Assembly (NCBI GenBank): GCA_015228815.1
Contig: JADGCV010000009.1
Location: forward strand, 1-64,000
DNA length: 64,000 nucleotides
DNA from: Magnetococcales bacterium
Lineage (GTDB): Bacteria > Pseudomonadota > Magnetococcia > Magnetococcales > UBA8363
Direction of reading: 5' to 3'
Under the pieces are notes generated by a model. It was not told the origin of the DNA. It was given only the letters and a program-made list of their open reading frames with translations, and ran no database searches. Of this stretch, positions 48,547-57,342 are shown piece by piece; the stretch's first letter is position 1, and every line of letters starts with the position of its first letter. A program made the translations under genes and the position numbers.

Positions 48547-49447
48547 ATCGCCCCATTCGGGCAGAATATCGACCACCAAGGTGCCCCTGTCGAATGGAGT
48601 GTCACCTGTCCGCGGGCTGCTGGTTGAAGACGATGTCGGCTTTGCCGGGCTTCTTGAAGAATGGTTGAACGATCTTGACCATCGTTCTTCCCCCATGGCT
48701 CCCTTCCATCTTACCCTGACCCGGGTCGATAATCTGTCCATGGCCCTCCAGGCGTTGGCGATGGACCCGTTCGACATCCTGTTGGTCGATCTCAATCTGC
48801 CCGATTCGGTCGGATTGGAGACTTTCGAACGAATCTGCGGCCCCGCCTGCAATCATCCGGTGATCGTCCTGTCGGGCCTGGACGACGAATCGCTGGCGAT
48901 CCAGGCGGTACGCTCCGGCGCCCAGGACTATCTGGTCAAGAATACCCTTGACGGCAATCTGCTGTTCCGCTCCGTCCGTCACGCCCTGGAGCGTCACGCC
49001 CTGAATCAGGCCCTGGAGCGGGTTCGGGAAGAGGATCGGCGGCAACGGGAACAGGGGTCTCTGGAGCGTCTTTCGGAACGCAACATCAGCCGGATCACCT
49101 CGCAAATGCTGGGGATCGTCGAACTGAAAAGGGGCTATCCCGAGATTTTTTCACGCATGGTGTTGCGATTGGGCACTCTGGTGGAAAAACAATTGCAGAT
49201 GCGGACCCACAAGATTCATTACAACATTTCCGACGAACTCAAGGAGATCGCCGCGGAGATGGGGTTCCTGCGCTGCGGTCCGCGCGACGTGGTGGATGTC
49301 TACATGGCGACGATGGAACTGCGGGAAAATCCGGAAAACCAGCTCCGCAACGAGGCGATGCACGAGGAATGCCGCTATCTGGCATTCGAACTGATGGGCC
49401 GCCTGGTCGCCTTCTACCGCCCCTACGCCCTTGGAGGGGAAGGGTGA
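48536..49447 (+). CDS. Receiver protein with helical C-terminal domain: candidate KaiA3-type clock protein
   Basis: A 303-residue protein. Residues 24-145 are a receiver with intact acidic pocket ([10 protein letters not shown]31-D33), D85 ([12 protein letters not shown]), S113 and K135. Residues 150-180 are a charged helix, and 180-300 an all-helical domain without a familiar output motif. Part of it ([14 protein letters not shown], then [19 protein letters not shown]) can be lined up by eye with the end of the cyanobacterial KaiA C-domain (EIIEIHMELIDEF, YRLTLIDILAHLCEAYR). Receiver plus KaiA-like C-domain is the KaiA3 architecture described in Synechocystis. The gene directly precedes kaiB and kaiC. 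The domain match is weak, so this is a hypothesis. Confidence 0.6.
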   Translation: MFPESPHSGRISTTKVPLSNGVSPVRGLLVEDDVGFAGLLEEWLNDLDHRSSPMAPFHLTLTRVDNLSMALQALAMDPFDILLVDLNLPDSVGLETFERICGPACNHPVIVLSGLDDESLAIQAVRSGAQDYLVKNTLDGNLLFRSVRHALERHALNQALERVREEDRRQREQGSLERLSERNISRITSQMLGIVELKRGYPEIFSRMVLRLGTLVEKQLQMRTHKIHYNISDELKEIAAEMGFLRCGPRDVVDVYMATMELRENPENQLRNEAMHEECRYLAFELMGRLVAFYRPYALGGEG

Positions 49448-49511
49448 GCAACCATGGTCCCACCCGGGATCTTTCACCGGCCATCGGGTCCGGATGCAAG
49501 GAAAACCGATC

Positions 49512-49805
49512 ATGAGCGTCCACGAAAAATATCTTCTCAAGCTCTACATCACCGGTCACACCCCCCGGTCGGAACGGGCCATCAAGAATCTGCGCCGTAT
49601 CTGCGAACACGATCTCGCGGGCCGCTATGAAACGCGGGTCATCGACATCCTGGAACAACCGCAACTGGCGGAAGACGAAAAGATTCTGGCCACGCCAACC
49701 CTGATCAAGGCGTTGCCCCCGCCGCTGCGTCGCATCATCGGCGACCTTTCCGACACCGACCGGGTCCTGCTGGGACTGGATCTGCTTCCGGTCGAAGTGC
49801 GCTGA
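49512..49805 (+). CDS. kaiB: Circadian clock protein KaiB
   Basis: A 97-residue Kai[20 protein letters not shown], then [39 protein letters not shown] and VLLGLDLL closely follow cyanobacterial KaiB ([24 protein letters not shown]). KaiB is the fold-switching protein that binds the KaiC CI ring and, in cyanobacteria, sequesters KaiA. AAGGA lies upstream of ATG 49512. It is 64 bases after the candidate KaiA3 gene and 31 before kaiC. Confidence 0.95.
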   Translation: MSVHEKYLLKLYITGHTPRSERAIKNLRRICEHDLAGRYETRVIDILEQPQLAEDEKILATPTLIKALPPPLRRIIGDLSDTDRVLLGLDLLPVEVR

Positions 49806-49836
49806 CCGCCATTCGCATGCCAAGGGATAGACACTG

Positions 49837-51354
49837 ATGGTTACGGAAAATTCCAGAATTCCCGTTGAAAAATTGAGTACCGGGATCGAAGGTTTCGATC
49901 TGATCTCTCAAGGAGGGCTGCCCAAAGGGCGAACGACGCTGATCACCGGAACCGCCGGAAGCGCCAAGACCGTCTTCGCCGCCCAGTTTCTCGCCGAGGG
50001 GATCCGCAAGGAACATGAACCGGGGGTATTTGTCACCTTCGAGGAACATCCTGCCGAAATCCGGAAAAACCTTCTTTCCATGAACTGGCCGATCCAGGAA
50101 TGGGAGGAACAAAACCTGTGGCGCTTCGTGGACGCCTCGCTGCAACCGGAGCAGGAAACCATCGAGGCGGGAGAATTCGATCTGGGGGCGCTTCTGGTCC
50201 GGATCGAACATGCGGTTCGTTCCATCGACGCCCAGAGGATTTCCATCGATTCCCTGGGGGCGGTGTTCACCCTGTTCAACAACTCTTCCCTGGTCCGGTC
50301 GGAACTTCGCAGGCTCAGTGCCGCGCTCAAGGCGATGGGGGTGACCGCCGTGATGACCTCGGAACGGACCCAGGAATTCGGCGAAATCGCCCGTTTCGGC
50401 GTCGAGGAGTTCGTCGCGGACAACGTCATCATCCTGCGTAATGTCCTGGAGGGGGAGAAACGGCGCCGCACCATCGAGATTCTTAAATTCCGCGGCACCA
50501 CCCATCAGAAAGGGGAGTACCCCTTCACCGTCCTCCCCGATCAGGGGATCATCATCATCCCGCTGTCGGCCATCGAACTCAAACAGCGCTCTTCCGAGAT
50601 GCGGGTTTCCTCGGGTAACCCGGAAATGGACCGGATGTGTGGTGGAGGTTTGTTCCGTGACTCCCTGATTCTGGTCTCGGGGGCCACCGGCTGCGGCAAA
50701 ACCTTGATGACGGCGGAATTCATCGGCGGTGTTGCCAACAAAGGGGAAAAGTGTCTTCTGTTCGCCTATGAAGAAAGTCGTGAACAGTTGTTGCGCAATG
50801 CCAGTGGCTGGGGTTACGACTTTGAGGTTCTGGAACGCAGCAATCAACTTCGGGTCGTTTGTGCCTATCCCGAAAGTGCGGGACTTGAAGATCATCTGAT
50901 CGCCATCAAGAGGGAAATCGATCAATTCAAACCTGATCGTGTCGCGGTGGACAGTGTTTCGGCTCTGGAACGAATCGGCAGCAATCGTGGCTTCAGGGAG
51001 TTCATGATTTCCCTTGCCTCTTTCGTCAAACACCGGGAAATCCCCGGTTTGTTTACCGCCACCACCGCCACCCTCATGGGGGGTCCATCGGTCACCGAAT
51101 CGCATTTTTCTTCCATCACCGATACCATCATCCTGCTGCGCTATGTTGAAATGCTCGGCGAAATGCGTCGTGGCGTGACCGTTCTTAAAATGCGTGGTTC
51201 GATGCATGAAAAGGAAATCCGCGAATTCACCATCGACAACAAGGGAATGCACATCGGCAAACCTTTTCGCAACATTGTGGGTATCCTGACTGGAAAACCG
51301 GAATACCTCAATCTGGAAAGTGCCGACCGGCTGGCGGGAATGTTCAAGGATTGA
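49837..51354 (+). CDS. kaiC: Circadian clock ATPase KaiC
   Basis: A 505-residue double-RecA protein. CI: Walker A GTAGSAKT (38-45) and catalytic pair E69-E70 (TFEEHP). CII: Walker A GATGCGKT (282-289) and E312-E313 (FAYEESREQLLRNA). The CII phosphosite motif ESHFSSITDT gives Ser425-Ser426 where S. elongatus KaiC has Ser-Thr, so it belongs with the Ser-Ser class. The A-loop region (VGILTGKPEYLNL) is present but the tail after it is shorter than in cyanobacterial KaiC, where KaiA binds. AAGGGA precedes the ATG. The operon ends in repeat R5. Confidence 0.96.
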   Translation: MVTENSRIPVEKLSTGIEGFDLISQGGLPKGRTTLITGTAGSAKTVFAAQFLAEGIRKEHEPGVFVTFEEHPAEIRKNLLSMNWPIQEWEEQNLWRFVDASLQPEQETIEAGEFDLGALLVRIEHAVRSIDAQRISIDSLGAVFTLFNNSSLVRSELRRLSAALKAMGVTAVMTSERTQEFGEIARFGVEEFVADNVIILRNVLEGEKRRRTIEILKFRGTTHQKGEYPFTVLPDQGIIIIPLSAIELKQRSSEMRVSSGNPEMDRMCGGGLFRDSLILVSGATGCGKTLMTAEFIGGVANKGEKCLLFAYEESREQLLRNASGWGYDFEVLERSNQLRVVCAYPESAGLEDHLIAIKREIDQFKPDRVAVDSVSALERIGSNRGFREFMISLASFVKHREIPGLFTATTATLMGGPSVTESHFSSITDTIILLRYVEMLGEMRRGVTVLKMRGSMHEKEIREFTIDNKGMHIGKPFRNIVGILTGKPEYLNLESADRLAGMFKD

Positions 51355-51364
51355 GCGGGGACAA

Positions 51365-51754
51365 GGAACGGCCCAGATATCCCCTCCCCCCAGGGCCAAG
51401 GATTATTGAAAGAAAAAAGGGGGCTTAAGGGATTGCCCCCAGGGTTTTGACTTTGTTTTTGATTTTGTTTTTCCACGCGCCCTTTCACCCGAAGCAAGAT
51501 TCCCGCATGATTTTTGCGGGAGTCTTGCGTAGGCGCGCGCCTTGGTCCCGATCTTTTCGCGGTTTTTGCGAAAAGATCGGGACGCATTGCAAGTTTTCAT
51601 GCAGTGCGTTTGCCCTTCTTCGCAAAAATCGCTTTGCTTCGGGTGAAATGGCGCGTGAAAAAAAAGTCAAAAACAAAACCTTGGGGACAATCCCTTAAGC
51701 CCCCTTTTTTCTTTCAATAATCCAGAACCGGGGAGGGGATACCTGGGCCGTTAC
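51365..51754. repeat. Long palindromic element (copy R5), MITE-like
   Basis: About 390 bases bounded by inverted arms: ACGGCCCAGATATCCCC on the left and GGGGATACCTGGGCCGT on the right, each followed inward by the ATTGAAAGAAAAAAGGGG core. The interior is itself a nested inverted repeat (CCCTTTCACCCGAAGCAAG versus TTGCTTCGGGTGAAA, and CCCGATCTTTTCGC versus GCGAAAAGATCGGG). It fills the whole gap between kaiC and polA. No transposase is encoded. Confidence 0.85.
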
Positions 51755-51756
51755 CT

Positions 51757-54516
51757 TCAGTGGGCTTCCCCCCAGTTGCGACCGGAGCCGATCTCCACCT
51801 TGAGCGGTACCGAAAGTTGCATGGCCGATTCCATCGAAGATCGAACCACGTCCCGGACCTGTTCCAGTTCGGGCAGTGGCGTTTCAAGCACCAGTTCGTC
51901 GTGAACCTGAAGAATCATCCGGCTTTGCAATCCTTCATTTGCAAGACGATGATGCAACTTGATCATGGCCAATTTGATCAGATCGGCGGCGGAACCCTGG
52001 ATCGGGGCATTGATGGCGGTCCGCTCCGCCACCTCGCGCAGATTGCGGTTGGGATGATTGATGTCGCGAATCAGGCAACGTCGTCCTCCCAGGGTTGTGA
52101 CATGGCCCAGACGACGGGCCGCGTCGATCGAACGTTCCATGAATTCGCGCACCCCCTGGTAACGTTTGAAATAAACTTCCATGTAACGGGCCGCTTCGAA
52201 ATTGGAAATCTCCAGCCGTTTGGCCAGGCCGTAGGGACTCATGCCATAGATCAAACCAAAATTGATCGTCTTGGCCATGCGCCGTTCGACGGGACCATCG
52301 GCATTGAACAATTCCCGGGCGGTGGCGCTGTGAATGTCCTGATCGGCGGCGAATGCCTCTCTGAGGCGGGGGACCTCGGCCAGATGGGCCAGAAGACGCA
52401 ACTCCACCTGGGAATAATCGGCGGAAAGGAGGCAAAAGCCGGGTGGGGCGATGAATGCCTGGCGGATGGCGCGGCCATCGGCGGAACGAATCGGAATGTT
52501 TTGCAGATTGGGTTCCGAGGAGGACAACCGTCCCGTCAGGGTGACCGCCTGGTTGAAGCTGGTATGCAGCCGTCCCGTGACCGGATGGACCAGTTGCCGG
52601 AGATTGTCGGTATAGGTCGATTGCAGCTTGGTCAGTGAACGGTATTCCAGGACCTTGTCCGCCAGGGGATGTCCCTGTTCGGCCAGTTTGGTCAATACCG
52701 TCACGTCGGTCGAAAAGCCGGTCTTTGTTTTTTTTCCCCCTTTCAGTCCCATTCTGTTGAATAAAATCTCTCCCAACTGTTGCGTGGAATTGACATTGAA
52801 CCGTTGGCCTGCCTGTCGTTGAATTTCTTCGGACAGGGCGGCACAACGTTGTCCCAGGTCCGTTCCCATTTTTTCCAGGACGTTGACATCGATCAAAACG
52901 CCCCGGTGTTCCATATCGCCCAGGACCGGGATCAATGGTTCCTCGACCGCGGCGTAGAGATGCCAGACCTCCTCCCATTGCCGCAATGGCCCTTCCATTT
53001 TCCGCGCCGCTTCCCAGGCGACCTCGGCATCCTCGCAGGCATAAGGACCTGCCTTGTCGAGCGACACCTGGTCGAAGGTGACCTGGTTTCGCCCCGTTCC
53101 CGCAACTTCCTTGAAGGTGATCGTGGTACGTCCCAATTCTTCGAGGGCGATGGTGTCCAGATTGTGGCGCCGGTTGGAACCATGGAGCAGGTGGGAAAAA
53201 ATCATGGCATCCTTGAAGAAACCGCGAAGGTGGATGCCGTATTTTTTCAGCAGGACGTATTCATACTTGATGTTCTGGCCGATCTTGATCGTGCCTGGAT
53301 CCTCGAACAGGGGTTTGAGGCGTTCGAGGATCCGGTCACGGTCCAACTGGCCGGCGGGGGCCGCTTCGGGACGGTGACCTACCGGAAGATACCAGCCCCG
53401 TCCATCGCCCCAGGAAAACGAAAGCCCAACCAGTTCCGCCTGTACCGGATCGGTGCTGGTGGTTTCGGTATCCATCGAAAACTCGGATTGTCGTTCCAGG
53501 TGACGGACGAATGTTTCAAAGTCATCCATGGACATGATCAGCTGATAATCGAGGGAGGACGGGGGCGGCTCCGGTGGGATTGGGACGGTGTCGGCGGCGC
53601 CCGGCACGGGGGTGGATGGAGTGGTGGCGGAATCGGGAAAGGACGTCTTCAGTTTTCGCGCCAGGGAGGTGAATTCCATTCGGGTATGAAACGCCAGCAA
53701 CCGTTCCCGGTCCACCGGTCGGCGGCGAAGGGTGGAAAGATCGACCTCCAGGGGGACATCGACCTTGATGGTCACAAGGTCCAGGGCCTGCCGCGCCAAA
53801 TGTTGTCCGGCAATCAGATTTTCACGGCGCTGTTTTTGGGGAATTTCCATGACCCGGGCGAACAGGGCATCGAGACTGCCGAAGGTTTGCAACAGCTGGG
53901 CCGCGGTCTTGATGCCGATCTTGGGGATTCCTTCGATGTTGTCGGAGGTGTCGCCAACCAGGGCCATCGCCTGGGTCAGCAGGGAAACCGGAACCCCCCA
54001 GAGTTCCTCGACCTCCCTGGGACCGATCCAGCGATCCTTGGCGGTATCGAAAATTTTTGTTTGTGGCGAAATCAATTGCATCAGGTCCTTGTCGCCCGAG
54101 ACAATCACCACCTCCAACCCCGCCGCTTCTCCTTTCCGGGCCAGGGTTCCCAGAAGATCGTCCGCCTCGAACCCCGGGAGGGTGAAGGATGGAATGTTGC
54201 AGGCGGCGACCATTTCGTGAATCGGTTCGATCTGGCAGGCCAGGTCCTCGGGCATCGAGTGTCGGTTGGCCTTGTAGCTGGGGGACAGTTCATGGCGAAA
54301 AGTGGGACCTTTGGCGTCGAAGGCGACGGCAAGATAGTCGGGCCGATGGTCCTCCAGCACCTTGGCGAGCATCTGGTGGAAGCCGAAAATGGCGTTGGTG
54401 GGAAATCCGTCGCGGCGGGCCAGATTGCGAATGCCGTGGAAGGCACGGTGGATGTACCCATTGCCGTCGATCAGAAAGAGCCTTTGAGGAGACGGGAACT
54501 GCGAAGGAGCGTCCAT
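51757..54516 (-). CDS. polA: DNA polymerase I
   Basis: A 919-residue PolA with all three domains: 5'-3' exonuclease (LIDGNGYIHRAFHG, GFEADDLLGTLAR, GDTSDNIEGIPKIG), an intact-looking 3'-5' exonuclease (EFSMDTETTSTDPVQAELVG, ACEDAEVAWEAA) and polymerase motifs A (LLSADYSQVELRLLAHL), B (RRMAKTINFGLIYGMSPYG) and C (LQVHDELVLE). It removes RNA primers and fills repair gaps. The stop lies two bases beyond repeat R5, so the element has reached the gene's very end without cutting it. Confidence 0.97.
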   Translation of the reverse strand: MDAPSQFPSPQRLFLIDGNGYIHRAFHGIRNLARRDGFPTNAIFGFHQMLAKVLEDHRPDYLAVAFDAKGPTFRHELSPSYKANRHSMPEDLACQIEPIHEMVAACNIPSFTLPGFEADDLLGTLARKGEAAGLEVVIVSGDKDLMQLISPQTKIFDTAKDRWIGPREVEELWGVPVSLLTQAMALVGDTSDNIEGIPKIGIKTAAQLLQTFGSLDALFARVMEIPQKQRRENLIAGQHLARQALDLVTIKVDVPLEVDLSTLRRRPVDRERLLAFHTRMEFTSLARKLKTSFPDSATTPSTPVPGAADTVPIPPEPPPSSLDYQLIMSMDDFETFVRHLERQSEFSMDTETTSTDPVQAELVGLSFSWGDGRGWYLPVGHRPEAAPAGQLDRDRILERLKPLFEDPGTIKIGQNIKYEYVLLKKYGIHLRGFFKDAMIFSHLLHGSNRRHNLDTIALEELGRTTITFKEVAGTGRNQVTFDQVSLDKAGPYACEDAEVAWEAARKMEGPLRQWEEVWHLYAAVEEPLIPVLGDMEHRGVLIDVNVLEKMGTDLGQRCAALSEEIQRQAGQRFNVNSTQQLGEILFNRMGLKGGKKTKTGFSTDVTVLTKLAEQGHPLADKVLEYRSLTKLQSTYTDNLRQLVHPVTGRLHTSFNQAVTLTGRLSSSEPNLQNIPIRSADGRAIRQAFIAPPGFCLLSADYSQVELRLLAHLAEVPRLREAFAADQDIHSATARELFNADGPVERRMAKTINFGLIYGMSPYGLAKRLEISNFEAARYMEVYFKRYQGVREFMERSIDAARRLGHVTTLGGRRCLIRDINHPNRNLREVAERTAINAPIQGSAADLIKLAMIKLHHRLANEGLQSRMILQVHDELVLETPLPELEQVRDVVRSSMESAMQLSVPLKVEIGSGRNWGEAH

Positions 54517-54626
54517 GGTGTCCTTGGGAGAATGTGGATTGTTGGCTCAAGGTGCTGCACAACACGGCATGGCGGAATCTTCAATCCGCTTTTTCCGAGT
54601 GCTACCGAACCGGGGACAATTTTTTA

Positions 54627-54736
54627 TGATCACCGCGAAATCGATCGATGATCCATTCAACGGCGTCACTTCTGAAAAAAATGTGTGTCCATTTTGCCAG
54701 AGGCCTTATCCTTCGGTTGAATCGCAACGGGCGTAA
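54627..54736 (+). CDS. Possible 35-residue CxxC protein
   Basis: ATG 54627 has GGGGA about nine bases upstream and opens a short frame, MITAKSIDDPFNG..., containing CPFCQRPYPS, a zinc-knuckle-like CPxC. It lies in the gap before polA and overlaps the end of apaH on the other strand. The CPFC motif is the only positive sign; it may be chance. Confidence 0.2.
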
Positions 54737-55572
54737 CAGGGACATGGAATCCCTGTGATTGGAAAAGCGGGATCGTCCAGGCGGATGGCCGTCAGATGGC
54801 CGCCATAGACACAACCGGAATCCAATCCTTTCGAATGGTCATGCAGCGCAAGACCGATGGCAGCCCAATGACCATAGACCACCGTTTCTCCCGCTTCCCA
54901 ATAACGGACCCGATACCAGGGTTGAATGGAAAAACCATCAGGTGGCGGGGCATAGGGGTCGATCATGCCAGCTTTGCGCGCCTCTTCCGGCCAAACCGGT
55001 CGGCCATCCCGGGCCGTCAGGCGGATGCGCGTGAAGATCGATAAGGTATCCCGGTTCTTGTGCCATTCCTCTCTGCCGCATGACTTGATTGGCGGATGTC
55101 GCGTCAATGGGGCGAAAAAATCAATGCGCCGTTCCAGTTGGTCCATCATCCGGGTCACCCGATCGGCATGGACCATTGCCTCGGACAACGACCATAAAGG
55201 GGACAAACCTGCGTGAACCACATGACATCCTGTATCGCTGTCATGAATGATCAACGGAAAACGAGCCATCCAATCGAGCAGAAGTTCACAGTCCGGCGCT
55301 CCACGAAACGTTTTTTGCCAGGGTTCCATCCAGGTGGATCCCTTTGATGCGAACAGCTTTAAAATATTGACCTCATGGTTGCCCATCACGACCTGGGCCG
55401 ATGCGCCCAGGCCATGCACAAAGCGCAGACATTCCAACGATTCCGGTCCACGGTTGACCAGATCGCCGACAAACAGCAGCCGGTCCTGCCCGGGCGAGAA
55501 CGACAGGACCTCAAGCAATTGCCGCAGCGAGGCCAGACACCCATGGACATCACCGATCGCATAGACCGCCAT
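54706..55572 (-). CDS. apaH: Diadenosine tetraphosphatase (symmetrical), ApaH
   Basis: A 288-residue PPP-family phosphoesterase: GDVHG, GDLVNRGPES and MGNHEVN are the metal-binding motifs, and VVYGHWA the late His motif. ApaH splits Ap4A into two ADP and removes NpnN caps from RNA. The first 33 codons and upstream leader are duplicated at 57064-57162. The intact gene still has its ribosome site AAAGGAA but is now parted from its former operon partner, the CYTH gene, by an inserted segment. Confidence 0.95.
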   Translation of the reverse strand: MAVYAIGDVHGCLASLRQLLEVLSFSPGQDRLLFVGDLVNRGPESLECLRFVHGLGASAQVVMGNHEVNILKLFASKGSTWMEPWQKTFRGAPDCELLLDWMARFPLIIHDSDTGCHVVHAGLSPLWSLSEAMVHADRVTRMMDQLERRIDFFAPLTRHPPIKSCGREEWHKNRDTLSIFTRIRLTARDGRPVWPEEARKAGMIDPYAPPPDGFSIQPWYRVRYWEAGETVVYGHWAAIGLALHDHSKGLDSGCVYGGHLTAIRLDDPAFPITGIPCPCYARCDSTEG

Positions 55573-55752
55573 GGTTTATTTCCTTTCCCAGCGGCAAAAG
55601 GGGTGAATTGTGAGGTTGGCGTTGAAATAACGCGGGTCGCTTGAAATTTCCGCGCCAAGCCAGGGCGGAAAGGGAAAAACCTGGTCGGTGGCATTCAATT
55701 CGATTTCGGCAAGGACCAGACCCTGATTTTCTCCGGCGAATTCATCCACAAC
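55474..55752. repeat. 279-bp direct repeat, left copy
   Basis: Identical to 57064-57342 except at two positions (55687 G for A, 55723 C for T by alignment). It spans the first 33 codons of apaH, the three-base spacer and the last ~60 codons of the CYTH gene. The offset is 1590 bases throughout. Confidence 0.95.
55576..55752 (-). pseudogene. 3' fragment of the CYTH gene
   Basis: The frame VDEFAGENQGLVLAEIE... to FCRWERK is the C-terminal third of the CYTH protein encoded intact at 57166-57639. It is cut at 55752 and joined to unrelated sequence. Left over from the duplication that split the CYTH-apaH operon. Confidence 0.88.
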
Positions 55753-55773
55753 TCCGCTGAATGTCAACACGCC

Positions 55774-56559
55774 CTAAAACAAACTGCGTTGCTCATTCTG
55801 ATCTAATCTTAATACACCGATCAGGAGCCATGTTTTTGGATAGTGGGAGTGGGTCCCCATTACAAAGGCCATTCCTTTTTCTGGGTATTCTTCCCCAAAT
55901 GTTCGCTTAAGATTCGTGAGTGCTTTTTCTTCCCCATAATTTCTTCTCCAATTATAAAAAGTTGCCGACGTCTCCCAATCCAAACATTGGTGGTCATGTG
56001 ACCGACCACGGGTAGTGTACTGGTAATAAAACTCATAGGGGCAGGGCTCTAATGCCTTTTTTTCCTCCGTGAAACCAGACAGATCAAGCTCAAATTGTCT
56101 GACTGCGCTTTCGTAAGCAGTCTGTTCAGATTTAATCTGTTCCTGTGTTTTCTTTGTCCACGAAAATACTGGATTTTCTGGACGAATCAATGCCAAGGAT
56201 TGTTGCCTTTCTTCCGCTTCACTGGTCGTGGCCAACAGGAGCGGTTGTAAAAAGGATGCCCGATGTTGTGGTTTCATTTCTTTTTCTGGACGAACAGTTT
56301 CCTCGTTGATACGCCGGCTCTCAGCCCTATTGTCCTTTCGTGGAACTTGCCACTCATATGAAACCCATTGCCAACGTTTAAATTTTTTCTCATCCTGCAT
56401 GAAACGGAACCGGACTGGATACTGCCTGCGCCAGATTTTTTCCTCTGTGACACCGGCGCAACACACAAGTTCACTGTGACGTTTGCCCAAATGCGGCAGT
56501 GCTTTGGCAAGGATCAAAACCCGTTCGGTTCCGGATTTCTGAATGTTTTCCATTGGCAT
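55774..56559 (-). CDS. Unknown partner protein of DUF488
   Basis: A 261-residue cytoplasmic protein (from ATG 56559; an upstream TTG at 56571 is possible). ERVLILAKALPHLGKRHSE is followed by LVCCAGVTEEKIWRRQYPVR, FRFMQDEKKFKRWQWVSYEW, a charged middle and EPCPYEFYYQYTTRGRSHDH near residue 190. The start pattern (VLxLAKTLPHPSxKYxETVCCAGV) is, from memory, shared by unnamed proteins encoded beside DUF488 genes; I assign no activity. It overlaps the DUF488 gene end by about 89 bases, so the pair is translationally linked. Its codon use is more AT-rich than the flanking genes, in keeping with foreign origin. Confidence 0.6.
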   Translation of the reverse strand: MPMENIQKSGTERVLILAKALPHLGKRHSELVCCAGVTEEKIWRRQYPVRFRFMQDEKKFKRWQWVSYEWQVPRKDNRAESRRINEETVRPEKEMKPQHRASFLQPLLLATTSEAEERQQSLALIRPENPVFSWTKKTQEQIKSEQTAYESAVRQFELDLSGFTEEKKALEPCPYEFYYQYTTRGRSHDHQCLDWETSATFYNWRRNYGEEKALTNLKRTFGEEYPEKGMAFVMGTHSHYPKTWLLIGVLRLDQNEQRSLF

Positions 56560-57013
56560 TACGATTTTCAACTCCGATATTCTTCACAACCAAGTTCCAT
56601 CCTTCCTTTAATTTAGCAGCAACAACGGAGCGATGACAAGACCTTGGATCTCTTTCATAGCAGAGCAGGCAACTTGTAGCGTCAGATGCGAGGGCTGCTG
56701 CCCTATTCAAGTCATGGAGCGCTACCGTGGATGCCATGTGATGCAGGAAAATTTCCCTGAACAGGTCCATTTTGCCTGTGCGAGCCGCTTCCCTGCCCTC
56801 TTTTGGGTCTCCGAGTCCACGCAAATGCACGTACCGGATACCATGTTCAAGAAGCGAATCGGTGAGCACTTTTTTGGAAAATCCTTTTCGCCTTGAAATC
56901 GGTACCTCGCGAACATCGATAAGGCAGGCAATGTGTTTTGCCTTTAAGGTGAAAATAAAATCTTCCTGGTTTGCTCCTTCATATCCGATCGTGAATATCT
57001 GATTTACAGACAT
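56471..57013 (-). CDS. DUF488 family protein
   Basis: A 180-residue protein: IFTIGYEGANQEDFI, LIDVREVPISRRKGFSKKVL, YVHLRGLGDPKEGREA and the late CYERDPRSCHRSVVA are the DUF488 hallmarks, including the two cysteines and His of CxERDPxxCHR. The function of the family is not settled. The ATG at 57013 fits the family start; ATG 57037 is also open. It is the first of two cargo genes between the 279-bp repeats and overlaps the second gene. Confidence 0.85.
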   Translation of the reverse strand: MSVNQIFTIGYEGANQEDFIFTLKAKHIACLIDVREVPISRRKGFSKKVLTDSLLEHGIRYVHLRGLGDPKEGREAARTGKMDLFREIFLHHMASTVALHDLNRAAALASDATSCLLCYERDPRSCHRSVVAAKLKEGWNLVVKNIGVENRNANGKHSEIRNRTGFDPCQSTAAFGQTSQ

Positions 57014-57063
57014 GGATTGTTCTACCTTTAATTGCATGGATTACAATAGAAATTATCGGGGCC

Positions 57064-57162
57064 CAGCAGCCGGTCCTGCCCGGGCGAGAACGACAGGACC
57101 TCAAGCAATTGCCGCAGCGAGGCCAGACACCCATGGACATCACCGATCGCATAGACCGCCAT
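57064..57162 (-). pseudogene. 5' fragment of apaH (33 codons)
   Basis: [20 protein letters not shown] and on to RLL, identical to the intact apaH at 55572 downward, then cut at 57064 and joined to foreign sequence. It still carries the apaH ribosome site three bases after the CYTH stop. Confidence 0.88.
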
Positions 57163-57342
57163 GGTTTATTTCCTTTCCCAGCGGCAAAAGGGGTGAATTG
57201 TGAGGTTGGCGTTGAAATAACGCGGGTCGCTTGAAATTTCCGCGCCAAGCCAGGGCGGAAAGGGAAAAACCTGGTCGATGGCATTCAATTCGATTTCGGC
57301 AAGGACCAGACCTTGATTTTCTCCGGCGAATTCATCCACAAC
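57064..57342. repeat. 279-bp direct repeat, right copy
   Basis: Matches 55474-55752 with two mismatches. This copy is joined to the intact CYTH gene; the left copy is joined to the intact apaH gene. Between them lie 1311 bases (55753-57063) with the DUF488 gene pair. Confidence 0.95.
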
